Shown: positions 9,359-19,477, counted from the first letter of the stretch. The stretch: 64,000 nt of DNA from Pseudodonghicola flavimaris (GCF_030164425.1 NZ_JASNJD010000001.1:248001-312000), one strand, 5' to 3'. The notes: generated by a model from the letters alone, not told the origin. Numbers and translations: made by a program.

Positions 9359-11831
9359 AGTCTTTCCAGCCCTGAGGGATCAGATGGGTGACGCCGACGG
9401 CAGCGGCGCGCGCCAGATTCACATCGAGCGACATCGGGATATATTCGCCGCGGCGCCACAGCTGGGCCAGATCGTCGTAATGGCGCGACAGGAAATGGCC
9501 GGACTGACCGGTGGAGATGATGAAGACGGAGCTGTCGGGATCGGCCAGATCGTAGACCCCGCGATAGCCCGCCCCATGCACGTTGAGGAAGGGATCGGGA
9601 TCCTCGCCCGAGGTCAGCCCGCGTTCCAGGGTGTTGTCGCCGCCGCTGGTCGACTGGCGGATGTTGACGAAGAAGCGCAGCACCGGCACCTCGCCCAGCA
9701 CCGGGTGGTCGTGGGTCGCCTGATGGGCGTCGCCCCAGCGCAGGCTCTCCAGCGAAGTGCCGTATTTCTCGCCGATCCAGACCAGCGCATCGTCCAGCGC
9801 CAGCCGCGCCATATCGGTGCAGGTCTCTTTCGGGGCGCTCTGCCGGACATCGCACCAGACCGCGGCGCCGTCGATGTTGCGATAGACCCGTTCGATGAAC
9901 ACCGGGTCGACATGTTTGAACTCATCGGCCAGCGGGCCCAGCTCATCCTCGATCAGCCGTTTCTGCAGTGCCCGTAGCCAGGCGGCATAGATCAGCGGTT
10001 CGGGCATATGCTCGTTCATCTCGCCGTTCCACTCGGCCAGCAGCTGCAGGGCGATCTGGCGCTGTCGTTGCGGCGTGCCTTCGGGCGCGGCCTCGCCGGT
10101 GAACCACAGATCGGCGCCGATCAGCGGCAGCAGCGAGCGGGCGGTGAAGCTGACGGTGTCGAGCTGCGCTTCGATGAAGCTTTCGCGGGTATGGACCTGG
10201 CGCGCCTGCATCAGTCGCTGCCAGCGGTTGACCCGCTGAGTATCGCCCCAGAGGAAGGAGACATGGTTGGGGAAGGGGCGTTCCAGGATCTTGTTGTTGG
10301 TATTGCCGAGGATGCCGCCGCGCGGGCTGACGAATTCCGGGTTGGCGGCATAGGGCAGCCGGCCCTCCCAGCGGTTTTCGGCGCGCCAGCCCTGCGACGG
10401 CAGCCGGCCCTGGCTCTGGTGTCGGGGGTCGCGGCGGGGCATGGCGCCCACGGTCTTCATCGCGATGGTGTCGCTGTCGATCAGCATCAGGTTCTGCGAC
10501 GGCGCGATGAACTTCTCGCCGGCATCGATGGCCTGCTGGACGGTGGTGGCATGCATGATGCCCATGGCGGCGGTCATCGTGGTGTCCTGCCCGTCCAGGG
10601 CGGTCCAGCTCAGCGCCGCGACATGGCCCGGCGGCGTCACCGCGTCCAGATGATAATGGCTGCCCGGCAGCACCGGGCCGTTCTCGGTCCAGCGCAGGGT
10701 CAGGGTGATCGGCGGCGCATCCTTGATCTGGATGATCGAGGGGCGGCTCTCGAACGGCTTGTAGCCCTGCGGCGTCAGGTATTCCTCCGGGTTGTCGGGG
10801 TTCAGCTTCTCGATGAACACGTCCTGATCGTCGAGATAGGAGGAGGTGATGCCCCAGCCCATCTGCCGGCTGCGCCCGGACATGATCGCCGGGATCCCGG
10901 GAATGGTGGCGCCGATCACCCCGCCGGACTGCAGTTCGATCCGCGCCAGATACCAGGTGGAGGGAGCGGTGAAGCCCAGATGCGGGTCGTTGGCCAGGAG
11001 CGTGCCCCCGGAGGCGGAGCGCGACGGTGCCGCCGCCCAGGCGTTGGAGGCGCCGGCCATGTCGTGTTTGGGGAAGGGCGACAGCGGATCGTCGGGCATC
11101 GGCGTGCCGGCGGCATAGCGCGGCAGACCGGGGAACAGCTGGGCGTATTCCGGCAGCGCGGCGACGCCGGTGCCGGGGGCGTCGGGCAGGATGTCCTTCA
11201 GCCGGTCGGTGTCGTCCAGCATCAGCGCGGTGCGGGCACGCAGCACCTCGTTTTCCAGATGCCCGCTCAGCTGCAGCGCCACCAGCTTCAGCAGCGCGAT
11301 GGAATCGGCGGGTTGCCAGGGGGCGACGGGGGCGTTGAACAGGAACATCTCGGGGGCGCCGCGGCCGAGCGCCTCGTCGTTGATCTCGGCCAGCCGGGCA
11401 TTGACGCCGGCGGCATAGGCCCTGAGCGCGGCCTTGGTGTACTCGTCCTGCGCCTCGAAGGAGGTCTGGGCCAGGCGATAGAGGTCGAGCCGGCGCAGCA
11501 GCCGGTCGATCCGCAGGGTGCGCTGGCCGAAGACCTCGGACAGGCGGCCCTGGACGGTGCGGCGCATGGTGGTCATCTGCCACAGCCGGTCCTGCGCATG
11601 GGCATAACCCAGGCCGAAGAAGACGTCGGGATCGTCCCGTCCGAAGATATGCGGCACGTCGGCATTGTCGCGGATGATCTCGACCGGGGCGGTCAGCCCG
11701 GTCACCGTCTCGGTCTGGTCGTAATCGGGCAGCGACTGATTGGCGAGAAAGTAGATCAGCCCGACCGCCAGCACCACCAAACCGACCAGCCCTGCCGCGA
11801 TCCGCAGCAGCCAGCGAAATACCTGTCCCAT
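9357..11831 (-). CDS. Penicillin acylase family (Ntn-hydrolase) protein
   Basis: An 824-residue precursor of the S45 penicillin amidase / acyl-homoserine-lactone acylase family, which hydrolyses amide bonds of N-acyl substrates after autocatalytic cleavage. The N terminus (MGQVFRWLLRIAAGLVGLVV) is an uncleaved anchor or signal segment. Residues ~50-235 form the alpha chain and ~262 to the end the beta chain. The predicted nucleophile is Ser262 in GASNAW, which becomes the beta-chain N terminus; downstream LLANDPHLGF, the family's oxyanion-region motif and SGRSRQMGWGITS are recognisable. I chose the start at 11831, where the hydrophobic segment begins; a longer frame adds 30 proline-rich residues. 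The substrate (beta-lactam, AHL or another N-acyl amide) cannot be told from the sequence. Confidence 0.9.
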   Translation of the reverse strand: MGQVFRWLLRIAAGLVGLVVLAVGLIYFLANQSLPDYDQTETVTGLTAPVEIIRDNADVPHIFGRDDPDVFFGLGYAHAQDRLWQMTTMRRTVQGRLSEVFGQRTLRIDRLLRRLDLYRLAQTSFEAQDEYTKAALRAYAAGVNARLAEINDEALGRGAPEMFLFNAPVAPWQPADSIALLKLVALQLSGHLENEVLRARTALMLDDTDRLKDILPDAPGTGVAALPEYAQLFPGLPRYAAGTPMPDDPLSPFPKHDMAGASNAWAAAPSRSASGGTLLANDPHLGFTAPSTWYLARIELQSGGVIGATIPGIPAIMSGRSRQMGWGITSSYLDDQDVFIEKLNPDNPEEYLTPQGYKPFESRPSIIQIKDAPPITLTLRWTENGPVLPGSHYHLDAVTPPGHVAALSWTALDGQDTTMTAAMGIMHATTVQQAIDAGEKFIAPSQNLMLIDSDTIAMKTVGAMPRRDPRHQSQGRLPSQGWRAENRWEGRLPYAANPEFVSPRGGILGNTNNKILERPFPNHVSFLWGDTQRVNRWQRLMQARQVHTRESFIEAQLDTVSFTARSLLPLIGADLWFTGEAAPEGTPQRQRQIALQLLAEWNGEMNEHMPEPLIYAAWLRALQKRLIEDELGPLADEFKHVDPVFIERVYRNIDGAAVWCDVRQSAPKETCTDMARLALDDALVWIGEKYGTSLESLRWGDAHQATHDHPVLGEVPVLRFFVNIRQSTSGGDNTLERGLTSGEDPDPFLNVHGAGYRGVYDLADPDSSVFIISTGQSGHFLSRHYDDLAQLWRRGEYIPMSLDVNLARAAAVGVTHLIPQGWKD

Positions 11832-11978
11832 CCCTGTCCCCGTATCCTGTCCGCCCGGGCCGTCTTGCACCGCGGCCCGGAGTGGCCCTGCCTGTCTGCC
11901 TGGCGGTCTGTCCGCCGCCAACCTAGGCGATTCCGCCCCGCAGGAAAAGCCGGGGGCGGGGATCGTCCTGTCCGCGGA

Positions 11979-12554
11979 TCAGGGGATGATGCGGGTATAC
12001 TTGGTGCCTTCGAGCGAGGCGCCGATGCGCAGACCGGCCTGGCCGAAGACGGCGGCCAGGATCGGCGAGCGCAGCGTGTTGGTATCGGCCGCGACGGAGT
12101 CGCCCTCGTCGCGGAAGACATATTCCATGTCGGCGCCGGCGGCCCAGCCGGAGGAGCGGCGGAAGTCCATCAGCGCGTCTTCGGTCATGAAGAACAGCAC
12201 ATGGGCATATTGCTGGGCGCCGATCTGCAGCCCGGCGCTGCCCTTGACGGCAGAGTAGTAATCCACCGTCACCCCATTGACCCGCAATGCGCCGCGGCCA
12301 TAGCCGCCGCCCAGACCGAGGCCGGCCTCGGTCATCAGCGGCATCACCAGCATGCCGGTGGATTTCTCGGCCAGCGTCACGGTGTTGGGATAGGTGGCGT
12401 ACATCTTGTTCAGCGTCGCGTCGACGCGCGCGTCGATTTTGGCGGCACTATTGTTGCCGACGCCATTGCCGCAGGCCGCGGTCGCCCCCATCGCGGCAAG
12501 CGCCGCCAGAGTGAAACCACGCCGCGTCAGGCGGTAAGAAATCGGATTGTCCAT
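11979..12554 (-). CDS. SYLF/YSC84-domain lipoprotein with Tat-like signal
   Basis: A 191-residue protein whose N terminus combines a twin-arginine motif (LTRRGFTLA) with a lipobox ending at Cys31 (GATAACG), so Tat export followed by lipidation is plausible. The mature part matches the SYLF (DUF500/YSC84) domain: KSTGMLVMPLMTEAGLGLGGGYGRGAL, VDYYSAVKGSAGLQIGAQQYAHVLFFMT and a C-terminal AVFGQAGLRIGASLEGTKYTRI. SYLF domains bind phosphoinositides in eukaryotes; the bacterial role is unclear. The start at 12554 removes 39 upstream residues with no signal character. It lies upstream of and codirectional with the acylase gene across a 147-bp gap. Confidence 0.85.
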   Translation of the reverse strand: MDNPISYRLTRRGFTLAALAAMGATAACGNGVGNNSAAKIDARVDATLNKMYATYPNTVTLAEKSTGMLVMPLMTEAGLGLGGGYGRGALRVNGVTVDYYSAVKGSAGLQIGAQQYAHVLFFMTEDALMDFRRSSGWAAGADMEYVFRDEGDSVAADTNTLRSPILAAVFGQAGLRIGASLEGTKYTRIIP

Positions 12555-12779
12555 CGTTTGCCTGTTTTCTGACTGTTCGTGTCTGATCGTAACTGGTCGG
12601 ATCTTAAGTCTGCTCAGGCCGGTTGTTCCGGCATTGGCGCGATTTATACGCGTTCGCGCCCGGGCTGTCACCCGACAAGGGCCGGGGAACAGTCCGTGCG
12701 GCGGGTTCTCGCCCCTCCGGTGACGCGGGACCGGGCGGGGCGGGTCACCGGCGCCCGGACCCGGTTGGCGCCGACCGGA

Positions 12780-13778
12780 TCAGCCGTTCAGGCGTTTCGC
12801 CACCTCTGGCGCGAAGTAGGTCAGGATGCCGTCGCAGCCGGCGCGTTTGAAGCACAACAGGCTTTCCAGCATGATCTTTTCGCCGTCGATCCAGCCATTC
12901 AGCGCGGCGGCCTGGATCATCGCGTATTCGCCCGACACCTGATAGGCGAAGGTCGGCACGCCGAAGGTCTCCTTGGCGCGACGGCACATGTCCAGATAGG
13001 GCAGGCCGGGCTTGATCATCACCATATCGGCGCCCTCGTTCAGGTCGCGTTCGATCAGCCGCATGGCCTCGTCGGAATTGGCCGGGTCCATCTGATAGGT
13101 CTTCTTGTCGCCGGTCAGCGCGCCGGAGGCACCCACCGCATCGCGGAAGGGGCCATAGCAGGCGCTGGCGTATTTCGCCGCATAGGAGAGGATCATCACA
13201 TTCTGGTGACCTTCGGCCTCGAGCGCGCTGCGCATGGCGCCGATCCGGCCGTCCATCATGTCCGACGGCCCGATGATGTCGGCGCCGGCCTCGGCCTGGG
13301 CCAGGGTCATCTTCACCAGCGCCTCCACCGTGCGGTCGTTGACGATCTCGCCGTTCTCGACATAGCCGTCGTGGCCGTTGATGTTATAGGGATCGAGCGC
13401 CACATCGGTCATCACCGCCATCTCCGGCACCGCGTCCTTGATCGCGCGGATCGCCCGGTTGGAGATGTTGTCGGGGTTCCAGGCCTCGGCGCAGTCCTCG
13501 GTCTTCAGGCTGGGATCGGTATAGGGAAAGATGCAGATGGCGGGGACGCCCAGGTCCCAGGCCTCTTTCGCGGCCTTGACGGTCAGATCGACGCTGCGAC
13601 GCATCACCCCGGGCATCGACGGCACCGGTTCTTCCTGATTGGTGCCCTCGCGCACGAAGACCGGCCAGATCAGATCATCGGCAGTCAGGGTGTTTTCCCG
13701 GACCAGGCCGCGGATCGCGGGCGATTGCCGCGCGCGGCGCGGACGGGCAGCGGGAAAGGGGGCGATGGTCGGTTTCAT
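12780..13778 (-). CDS. hemB: Delta-aminolevulinic acid dehydratase (porphobilinogen synthase)
   Basis: Cytoplasmic enzyme joining two 5-aminolevulinate molecules into porphobilinogen for haem, bacteriochlorophyll and cobalamin; 332 residues. The two Schiff-base lysines lie in LSYAAKYAS and MIKPGLPYLD. The metal-site segment reads DVALDPYNINGHDG, with Ala/Asp where zinc enzymes have cysteines, so this is the non-zinc form, as in other Rhodobacter-type HemB. The start at 13778 (MKPTIAPFPAARPRRARQS) matches the family; the longer frame adds 17 residues. It is transcribed away from the membrane-protein gene at 13897, so the 118-bp gap must hold both promoters. Confidence 0.97.
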   Translation of the reverse strand: MKPTIAPFPAARPRRARQSPAIRGLVRENTLTADDLIWPVFVREGTNQEEPVPSMPGVMRRSVDLTVKAAKEAWDLGVPAICIFPYTDPSLKTEDCAEAWNPDNISNRAIRAIKDAVPEMAVMTDVALDPYNINGHDGYVENGEIVNDRTVEALVKMTLAQAEAGADIIGPSDMMDGRIGAMRSALEAEGHQNVMILSYAAKYASACYGPFRDAVGASGALTGDKKTYQMDPANSDEAMRLIERDLNEGADMVMIKPGLPYLDMCRRAKETFGVPTFAYQVSGEYAMIQAAALNGWIDGEKIMLESLLCFKRAGCDGILTYFAPEVAKRLNG

Positions 13779-13896
13779 GGCGCGGACTCCTTGATCAATC
13801 GTCCATTGGGTGGCATGGAAAGCAACCACTCACAAGTGCATCTGAAGCCGCGTTCGGCCTGGACGTCGGCGGGCGCGGCGAAAAAAGGGCAGGCGA

Positions 13897-14421
13897 TTGG
13901 ACTTGTATACCACGGTCTTCGAGATGATCGACATGCGGTCCTTCTCGAACCTCTGGTTCTGGATCGCCCTGGCGGTCGCCTGGTCTTCGGCCAGCCACTG
14001 GGTGCTGGGCGTGCCCTATGACCTGGTGCTGCGGGCGCGGCGGGTCGGCGGCCCGGCGGCGCAGGACCTGGACGATCTGGCGCGCATCCATGTCAACCGG
14101 CTGCTCTATATCGCGCGGGTGTCGGGGCCCTGGCTGGTGGGGATCGGGTTCTTTCTGCTGACCTCGCTGGCGATGACCGGCTTCGTCTATGGCGTCGAAT
14201 TCTCTCAGGCGCTGTTCCTGCTGGGCTGTCCGATGTCGCTGGTCGGGGTACTGTCGGTCCATACCGCCCATCTGATCCATCGCGAGCGTGCCCAGGGCGA
14301 ACAGCTGCGCAAGCGGCTGATCCGCTGCCGGCTCTATACCCAGATGATCGGCGTCGTCTCGATCTTCGTCACCGCGCTCTGGGGGATGTACCAAAACCTG
14401 TCGCTGGGCGTGTTGGGCTAG
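13897..14421 (+). CDS. Conserved small integral membrane protein
   Basis: A 174-residue protein with about four hydrophobic segments (residues 18-38, 74-97, 101-121 and 147-167) and a basic cytosolic loop (HLIHRERAQGEQLRKRLIRCR). The start is a TTG at 13897 preceded by GGGCAGG; it keeps the N-terminal LYTTVFEMIDMRSFSNLWFW that I recall from roseobacter homologues. ATG codons at 13924 or 13933 are alternatives. Some databases label this family a component of SufBCD; nothing in the sequence or neighbourhood supports an Fe-S role. It precedes mfd by 30 bp and may be cotranscribed with it. Function unknown. Confidence 0.8.
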   Translation: MDLYTTVFEMIDMRSFSNLWFWIALAVAWSSASHWVLGVPYDLVLRARRVGGPAAQDLDDLARIHVNRLLYIARVSGPWLVGIGFFLLTSLAMTGFVYGVEFSQALFLLGCPMSLVGVLSVHTAHLIHRERAQGEQLRKRLIRCRLYTQMIGVVSIFVTALWGMYQNLSLGVLG

Positions 14422-14451
14422 CGCAAGGAAACCGCGAAAGGCACGAATGCG

Positions 14452-17400
14452 ATGACCGAGGCCAGCCACATCACCGTGGGCGGCGCCCCCGAGGGGTTTG
14501 ACGCCCAGCTGATCCTGCGAGAGATCGGCCGGACCGCGGCGCCGGTGCTGCATGTGGCGCGCGACGACAAGCGGATGGAGGCGATGCGTGCCGCGTTGGC
14601 CTTCTTCGCCCCGGAGATGCCGGTGATCACCTTTCCGGGCTGGGACTGTCTGCCCTATGACCGGGTGTCGCCCAATGCCAGCATTTCGGCGCAGCGGATG
14701 GCGACGCTGGCAGCGCTGGTGCATCAGATGCCGGCGCAATTCGTGCTGCTGACCACGCTGAACGCCGCCACTCAGCGGATCCCGGCGCGCGAGGTGCTGC
14801 GCGATGCGGCGTTCTCCGCCCGTGTCGGCCAGCGGGTTGATGAGGAGGCGTTGCGGGGCTTTCTCGTCCGCATGGGGTTCTCGCAAAGCCCCACGGTGAT
14901 GGAGCCGGGCGACTACGCCATCCGCGGCGGCATCATCGATATCTTCCCGCCGGGAGAGGCGGGGCCGGTGCGGCTGGATTTCTTCGGCGATGTGCTGGAC
15001 GGGGCACGGCGGTTCGATCCGGCCAGCCAGCGGACGACCGACACACTGGAGACGGTCGAACTCGCCCCGGTGTCCGAGGTGATCCTGGACGAGGCGGCGA
15101 TCACCCGGTTCCGGCAGAACTACCGGCTGGAATTCGGCGCCGCCGGCACCGACGATCCGCTCTATGAGGCGGTCAGCGCCGGGCGCAAGCACCAGGGCAT
15201 CGAACATTGGCTGCCGTTCTTCCATGAGAAGCTGGAAACCCTGTTCGACTATCTGCCGGGGGCCACCATCACGCTGGACGATCAGGTCACGCCGGCGCGG
15301 CTGGCGCGCTGGGACAGCGTCGCCGATCAGTATGAGACCCGGCGGCTGGCGATGCAGGCCAAATCGCGGCTTGATACCGTCTACAAGCCGATCCCGCCGG
15401 GGCTGATGTTTGTCGACGATGCTGCCTGGGAGGTGGCGGTCGCGGGCCGCCGGACGATGCAGTTCCATCCGCTGCCGCAGGCCACAGGCCCCGGGGTGAT
15501 CGATGCCGGCGGTCGCATCGGCCGCAACTTCGCCCCCGAGCGGCAGCAGGAGAACATCAGCCTGTTCGGCGCGCTGGCCGATCATATCACCAAGAAGCTG
15601 GACAAGGGGCCGGTGCTGGTCGCCTCTTATTCCGAGGGGGCGCGGGAGCGTCTGGCCGGGCTGATCGAGGACGAGGGGCTGGCCGAGATCATCGAGGTGC
15701 GCAATGGCACCCGGATCGGCAAGCGCGGGCTGCATCTGGCGGTCTGGGCACTGGAGGCGGGGTTCGAGACCGCCGATCTGACGGTGATCGCGGAACAGGA
15801 CGTGCTGGGCGACCGGCTGATCCGGGCGCCGAAGAAACGCCGCAAGGCGGAGAATTTCCTGACCGAGACGCAATCGCTGTCTCCCGGCGACCTAGTGGTG
15901 CATGTCGATCACGGCATCGGCCGCTATCAGGGGATGGAGGTGATCACCGCCGCCGGTGCGGCGCATGAATGCCTGCTGCTGGAATATGCCGAGGCGGCCA
16001 AGCTCTACCTGCCGGTCGAGAATATCGAGCTGCTGTCGAAATACGGCCATGACGAGGGGCTGCTGGACAGGCTGGGCGGCGGCGCCTGGCAGGCCAAGAA
16101 GGCCAAACTCAAGGAACGTATCCGTGAGATGGCCGACCGGCTGATCCGGGTGGCCGCCGAACGGGCGCTGCGCAGGGCGCCGCCGCTGGAGCCCGAGCAT
16201 CACGCCTGGGAGGCCTTCTGCGCCCGTTTTCCCTATCAGGAGACCGACGATCAGCTGCGGGCGATTTCCGATGTGCTGGGCGATCTGACCAGCGGCCAGC
16301 CGATGGACCGGCTGATCTGCGGCGATGTTGGTTTCGGCAAGACCGAGGTGGCGATGCGCGCGGCCTTCGCCGCCGCCATGTCGGGGGTGCAGGTGGCGGT
16401 GGTGGCGCCGACCACGCTGCTGGCGCGGCAGCATTACGCCAGCTTCGCCGAACGGTTCCGCGGCTTTCCGGTGCAGGTGCATCAGCTGTCGCGCTTCGTC
16501 ACCTCGGCGGAGGCGGCGAAGACCCGCGAAGGGCTGGCGCGCGGCACCGTCGATATCGTGGTGGGCACCCATGCGCTGCTGGCCAAGGGTATCCGGTTCC
16601 ACAACCTCGGCCTGCTGATCATCGACGAGGAACAGCATTTCGGTGTCGCCCACAAGGAACGGCTGAAACAGCTGCGCTCCGACATCCATGTGCTGACGCT
16701 GACCGCGACACCGATCCCGCGGACGCTGCAGCTGTCGCTGTCCGGCGTTCGGGACCTGTCGATCATCGGCACCCCGCCGGTCGACCGGTTGGCGATCCGC
16801 ACCTATGTCAGCGAATTCGACGCGGTCACCATCCGCGAGGCGCTGCTGCGCGAACATTATCGCGGCGGTCAGAGCTTCTATGTGGTGCCGCGGCTCTCCG
16901 ATCTGCCGGAGATCGAGGAGTTCCTGCGCGATCAGCTGCCCGAGCTGACCTTCGTCACCGCCCACGGGCAGATGGCTGCGGGAGAGCTCGACGACCGGAT
17001 GAACGCTTTCTACGACGGCAAATACGATGTGTTGCTGGCCACCACCATCGTGGAAAGCGGGCTCGACATCCCCACCGCTAACACGATGATCGTGCATCGC
17101 GCCGATATGTTCGGGCTGGCGCAGCTCTATCAGATCCGCGGTCGTGTCGGCCGCTCCAAGACCCGTGCCTATGCCTATCTGACCACCAAGCCGCGGGCCA
17201 GGCTGACGCCGGCGGCCGAGAAACGGCTGCGGGTGCTGGGCAGTCTCGACACGTTGGGGGCGGGCTTCACCCTCGCCAGCCAGGATCTCGACATTCGCGG
17301 CGCCGGCAATCTGCTGGGCGAGGAACAGTCGGGCCAGATGCGCGATGTGGGCTATGAACTCTATCAGCAGATGCTGGAAGAGGCGATCGCCAAGATCAAG

Positions 17401-17913
17401 GCCGGCGAGATGGAGGGGCTGACCGAGGCGGACGATCAATGGGCGCCGCAGATCAACCTCGGCGTGCCGGTGCTGATCCCCGAGGACTACGTTCCCGATC
17501 TGGACGTGCGGCTGGGGCTCTATCGCCGGCTCAGCAACCTTTCCACCAAGGTCGAGCTGGAGGGCTTCGCCGCCGAGTTGATCGACCGTTTCGGCAAGCT
17601 GCCGAAAGAGGTCAACACGCTGCTGCTGGTGGTGCGCATCAAGGCGATGTGCAAACGCGCCGGGATCGCCAAGCTGGACGGCGGGCCGAAGGGGGCGACG
17701 ATCCAGTTCCACAACGACAAGTTCGCCTCGCCGCAGGGGCTGGTGGACTTCGTCCAGGGGCAGAACGGGCTGGCCAAGATCAAGGACAACAAGATCGTGG
17801 TGCGGCGGGACTGGAAGAAGGACAGCGACAAGATCAAGGGCGCCTTCGCCATCGCCCGCGATCTGGCCGAAAAGGTCGCGGCAGAGCGGAAAAAGACGGC
17901 CGCAAAGGCCTGA
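14452..17913 (+). CDS. mfd: Transcription-repair coupling factor Mfd
   Basis: ATP-dependent DNA translocase, 1153 residues, that removes RNA polymerase stalled at lesions and recruits UvrA. In order: an N-terminal UvrB-like region (FPGWDCLPYDRVSPN), the polymerase-binding CarD-like domain (SPGDLVVHVDHGIGRYQGME), a RecG-like SF2 motor with Walker A GDVGFGKTE, DEEQ box IIDEEQHFG and motif III LTATPIPRT, then IVESGLDIPTANT and QIRGRVGRS, and a C-terminal TRCF domain. Full length. Start ATG at 14452. A standalone housekeeping gene, perhaps cotranscribed with the small membrane protein upstream. Confidence 0.98.
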   Translation: MTEASHITVGGAPEGFDAQLILREIGRTAAPVLHVARDDKRMEAMRAALAFFAPEMPVITFPGWDCLPYDRVSPNASISAQRMATLAALVHQMPAQFVLLTTLNAATQRIPAREVLRDAAFSARVGQRVDEEALRGFLVRMGFSQSPTVMEPGDYAIRGGIIDIFPPGEAGPVRLDFFGDVLDGARRFDPASQRTTDTLETVELAPVSEVILDEAAITRFRQNYRLEFGAAGTDDPLYEAVSAGRKHQGIEHWLPFFHEKLETLFDYLPGATITLDDQVTPARLARWDSVADQYETRRLAMQAKSRLDTVYKPIPPGLMFVDDAAWEVAVAGRRTMQFHPLPQATGPGVIDAGGRIGRNFAPERQQENISLFGALADHITKKLDKGPVLVASYSEGARERLAGLIEDEGLAEIIEVRNGTRIGKRGLHLAVWALEAGFETADLTVIAEQDVLGDRLIRAPKKRRKAENFLTETQSLSPGDLVVHVDHGIGRYQGMEVITAAGAAHECLLLEYAEAAKLYLPVENIELLSKYGHDEGLLDRLGGGAWQAKKAKLKERIREMADRLIRVAAERALRRAPPLEPEHHAWEAFCARFPYQETDDQLRAISDVLGDLTSGQPMDRLICGDVGFGKTEVAMRAAFAAAMSGVQVAVVAPTTLLARQHYASFAERFRGFPVQVHQLSRFVTSAEAAKTREGLARGTVDIVVGTHALLAKGIRFHNLGLLIIDEEQHFGVAHKERLKQLRSDIHVLTLTATPIPRTLQLSLSGVRDLSIIGTPPVDRLAIRTYVSEFDAVTIREALLREHYRGGQSFYVVPRLSDLPEIEEFLRDQLPELTFVTAHGQMAAGELDDRMNAFYDGKYDVLLATTIVESGLDIPTANTMIVHRADMFGLAQLYQIRGRVGRSKTRAYAYLTTKPRARLTPAAEKRLRVLGSLDTLGAGFTLASQDLDIRGAGNLLGEEQSGQMRDVGYELYQQMLEEAIAKIKAGEMEGLTEADDQWAPQINLGVPVLIPEDYVPDLDVRLGLYRRLSNLSTKVELEGFAAELIDRFGKLPKEVNTLLLVVRIKAMCKRAGIAKLDGGPKGATIQFHNDKFASPQGLVDFVQGQNGLAKIKDNKIVVRRDWKKDSDKIKGAFAIARDLAEKVAAERKKTAAKA

Positions 17914-18035
17914 GTGACCGGGCCATGGGCGGTGCGCGGGCTGTGGCAGAGATTGTCCGCCCGGGCTGAAACCGGCCATTGAAAGTCGCAGCGCGGGCGG
18001 GCAGGGTCGGGGAAACCCGCGACTTGGACGGCTTG

Positions 18036-19424
18036 ATGGTACGACAGATTCTTCCGATTTCCGCCCTGCTTCTGGGCTCTGCCCTGCTGCTGTTCGCCGG
18101 TGGCATGAACGGGCTGATCCTGCCGGTGCGGGGCACCATCGAAGGCTTCAGCGCCAGCTCGCTGGGCCTGCTCGGCTCGGGCTGGGCGGTCGGCTATGTG
18201 CTGGGCTGCCTGATGATGGCGCGGCTGGTGGGGCGGGTCGGTCATATCCGGTCGTTCAGCGTGATGGCGGCCTTCGCCGCCGTCGCCGTGCTGCTGTCGC
18301 TGCTGCTGCTGAGCCCCTGGGCCTGGGTGCCGCTGCGCGCGATCTCGGGGTTCTGTTTCGCCGGGGCGGCGATGATCGTCGAAAGCTGGCTGGGCGAACG
18401 GGCCGAGCCCAGCACCCGCGGCCGCATCTTCGGCATCTATTCGATGGTCAACCTCGGCGCCTCCACCGCCGGGCAGATGGTGCTGACGCTGGGCGATGCC
18501 TCGGGGGCGTTGTTCTTCGTGCTGCCGGCGATCTTCTATTGCCTGGCGCTGGTGCCGACGGCGATTTCCTCCTCTGCCAGCCCGCGACCGCTGGTGCGGG
18601 TCTCGCTCGACATGCGGGCGCTCTGGCGCAACTCTCCGGTGGCGGTCTTCGCGGTGTTCTGCGTCGGCATTTCCAACAGCGCCTTCGGGACACTGTCGGC
18701 GGTCTATGCCAGCGGGGTGGGGCTGCAGCTGGCCTCGGTCACGCTGTTCGCCAGCCTGCCGGTGCTGGCCGGGGCGCTCAGCCAGATCCCGATCGGCATG
18801 GCCTCGGACCGGACCGACCGGCGCATGGTGCTGGTCGGGGTGGCGGTGCTGGCACTGGCCACCGATCTGGCCTTTCTGCTGCTGCGGCCGGAGGACCGGA
18901 TGATCAACCTCGGGCTGGCGGCGCTGTTCGGGGCGGCGATCTATGCGATGTATCCGGTGATCATCGCCCATGCCAACGACCACGCCGAGGAGGGCAGCTT
19001 CATCCAGGTCAGCGGCGGGCTGCTGATGACCTTCGGGCTGGGATCGATCGCCGGGCCGCTGGCGGCCGGCTTCGGCATGGCGCGGCTGGGCGAGCCGGCG
19101 CTGTTTCTGACCTCGGCCGTGGCGCATCTGCTGATCATCCTCTTCGCGGTCCTGCGGATCGCGATGCGCGCGCCGGTGGTCGAGGAAGACAAGGCCAGCT
19201 TCGTTTCGGTGCCGCCGGGCCGGGTTTCGACCCCGGAAACCGCGGTTCTTGCCGCCACCGCCGAGGAGGCGGAAGAAGAAATTGCACAGGCTGAGCAGGC
19301 GCTTGCACAGGAATTGGGCAGCGAGGAGACGGAAGAGGCCCCCGTTGCGGCATCCCCCCCGGCCCCAGAGACCGAAGAGACCGGGGCAGAGATGCCGAAG
19401 CCGGTGCCACCGCGCGACGATTGA
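18036..19424 (+). CDS. Major facilitator superfamily transporter
   Basis: A 462-residue MFS permease with about 12 membrane segments up to residue ~385 and a long acidic Ala/Glu/Pro-rich cytoplasmic tail (about 75 residues, many EE pairs). A loop 2-3 motif of the MFS type is present (MARLVGRVGHIRSF), and a second one, GMASDRTDRR, sits between segments 8 and 9. I chose ATG 18036 (MVRQILPISALLL) because it places the first membrane helix at the N terminus; a TTG at 17979 would add 19 residues. Substrate unknown. It converges on rutR. Confidence 0.85.
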   Translation: MVRQILPISALLLGSALLLFAGGMNGLILPVRGTIEGFSASSLGLLGSGWAVGYVLGCLMMARLVGRVGHIRSFSVMAAFAAVAVLLSLLLLSPWAWVPLRAISGFCFAGAAMIVESWLGERAEPSTRGRIFGIYSMVNLGASTAGQMVLTLGDASGALFFVLPAIFYCLALVPTAISSSASPRPLVRVSLDMRALWRNSPVAVFAVFCVGISNSAFGTLSAVYASGVGLQLASVTLFASLPVLAGALSQIPIGMASDRTDRRMVLVGVAVLALATDLAFLLLRPEDRMINLGLAALFGAAIYAMYPVIIAHANDHAEEGSFIQVSGGLLMTFGLGSIAGPLAAGFGMARLGEPALFLTSAVAHLLIILFAVLRIAMRAPVVEEDKASFVSVPPGRVSTPETAVLAATAEEAEEEIAQAEQALAQELGSEETEEAPVAASPPAPETEETGAEMPKPVPPRDD

Positions 19425-19477
19425 GATGGGGTCGCGCGCGGATGCGGGGCCGGTTTCAGGTCGCTCTCGCCCCCGGA

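Noticed and set aside
10008-12572. 854-codon plus-strand frame opposite the acylase and SYLF genes
   Set aside because: It runs through two unrelated genes and their gap; the composition is Gly/Arg/Gln-rich shadow type.
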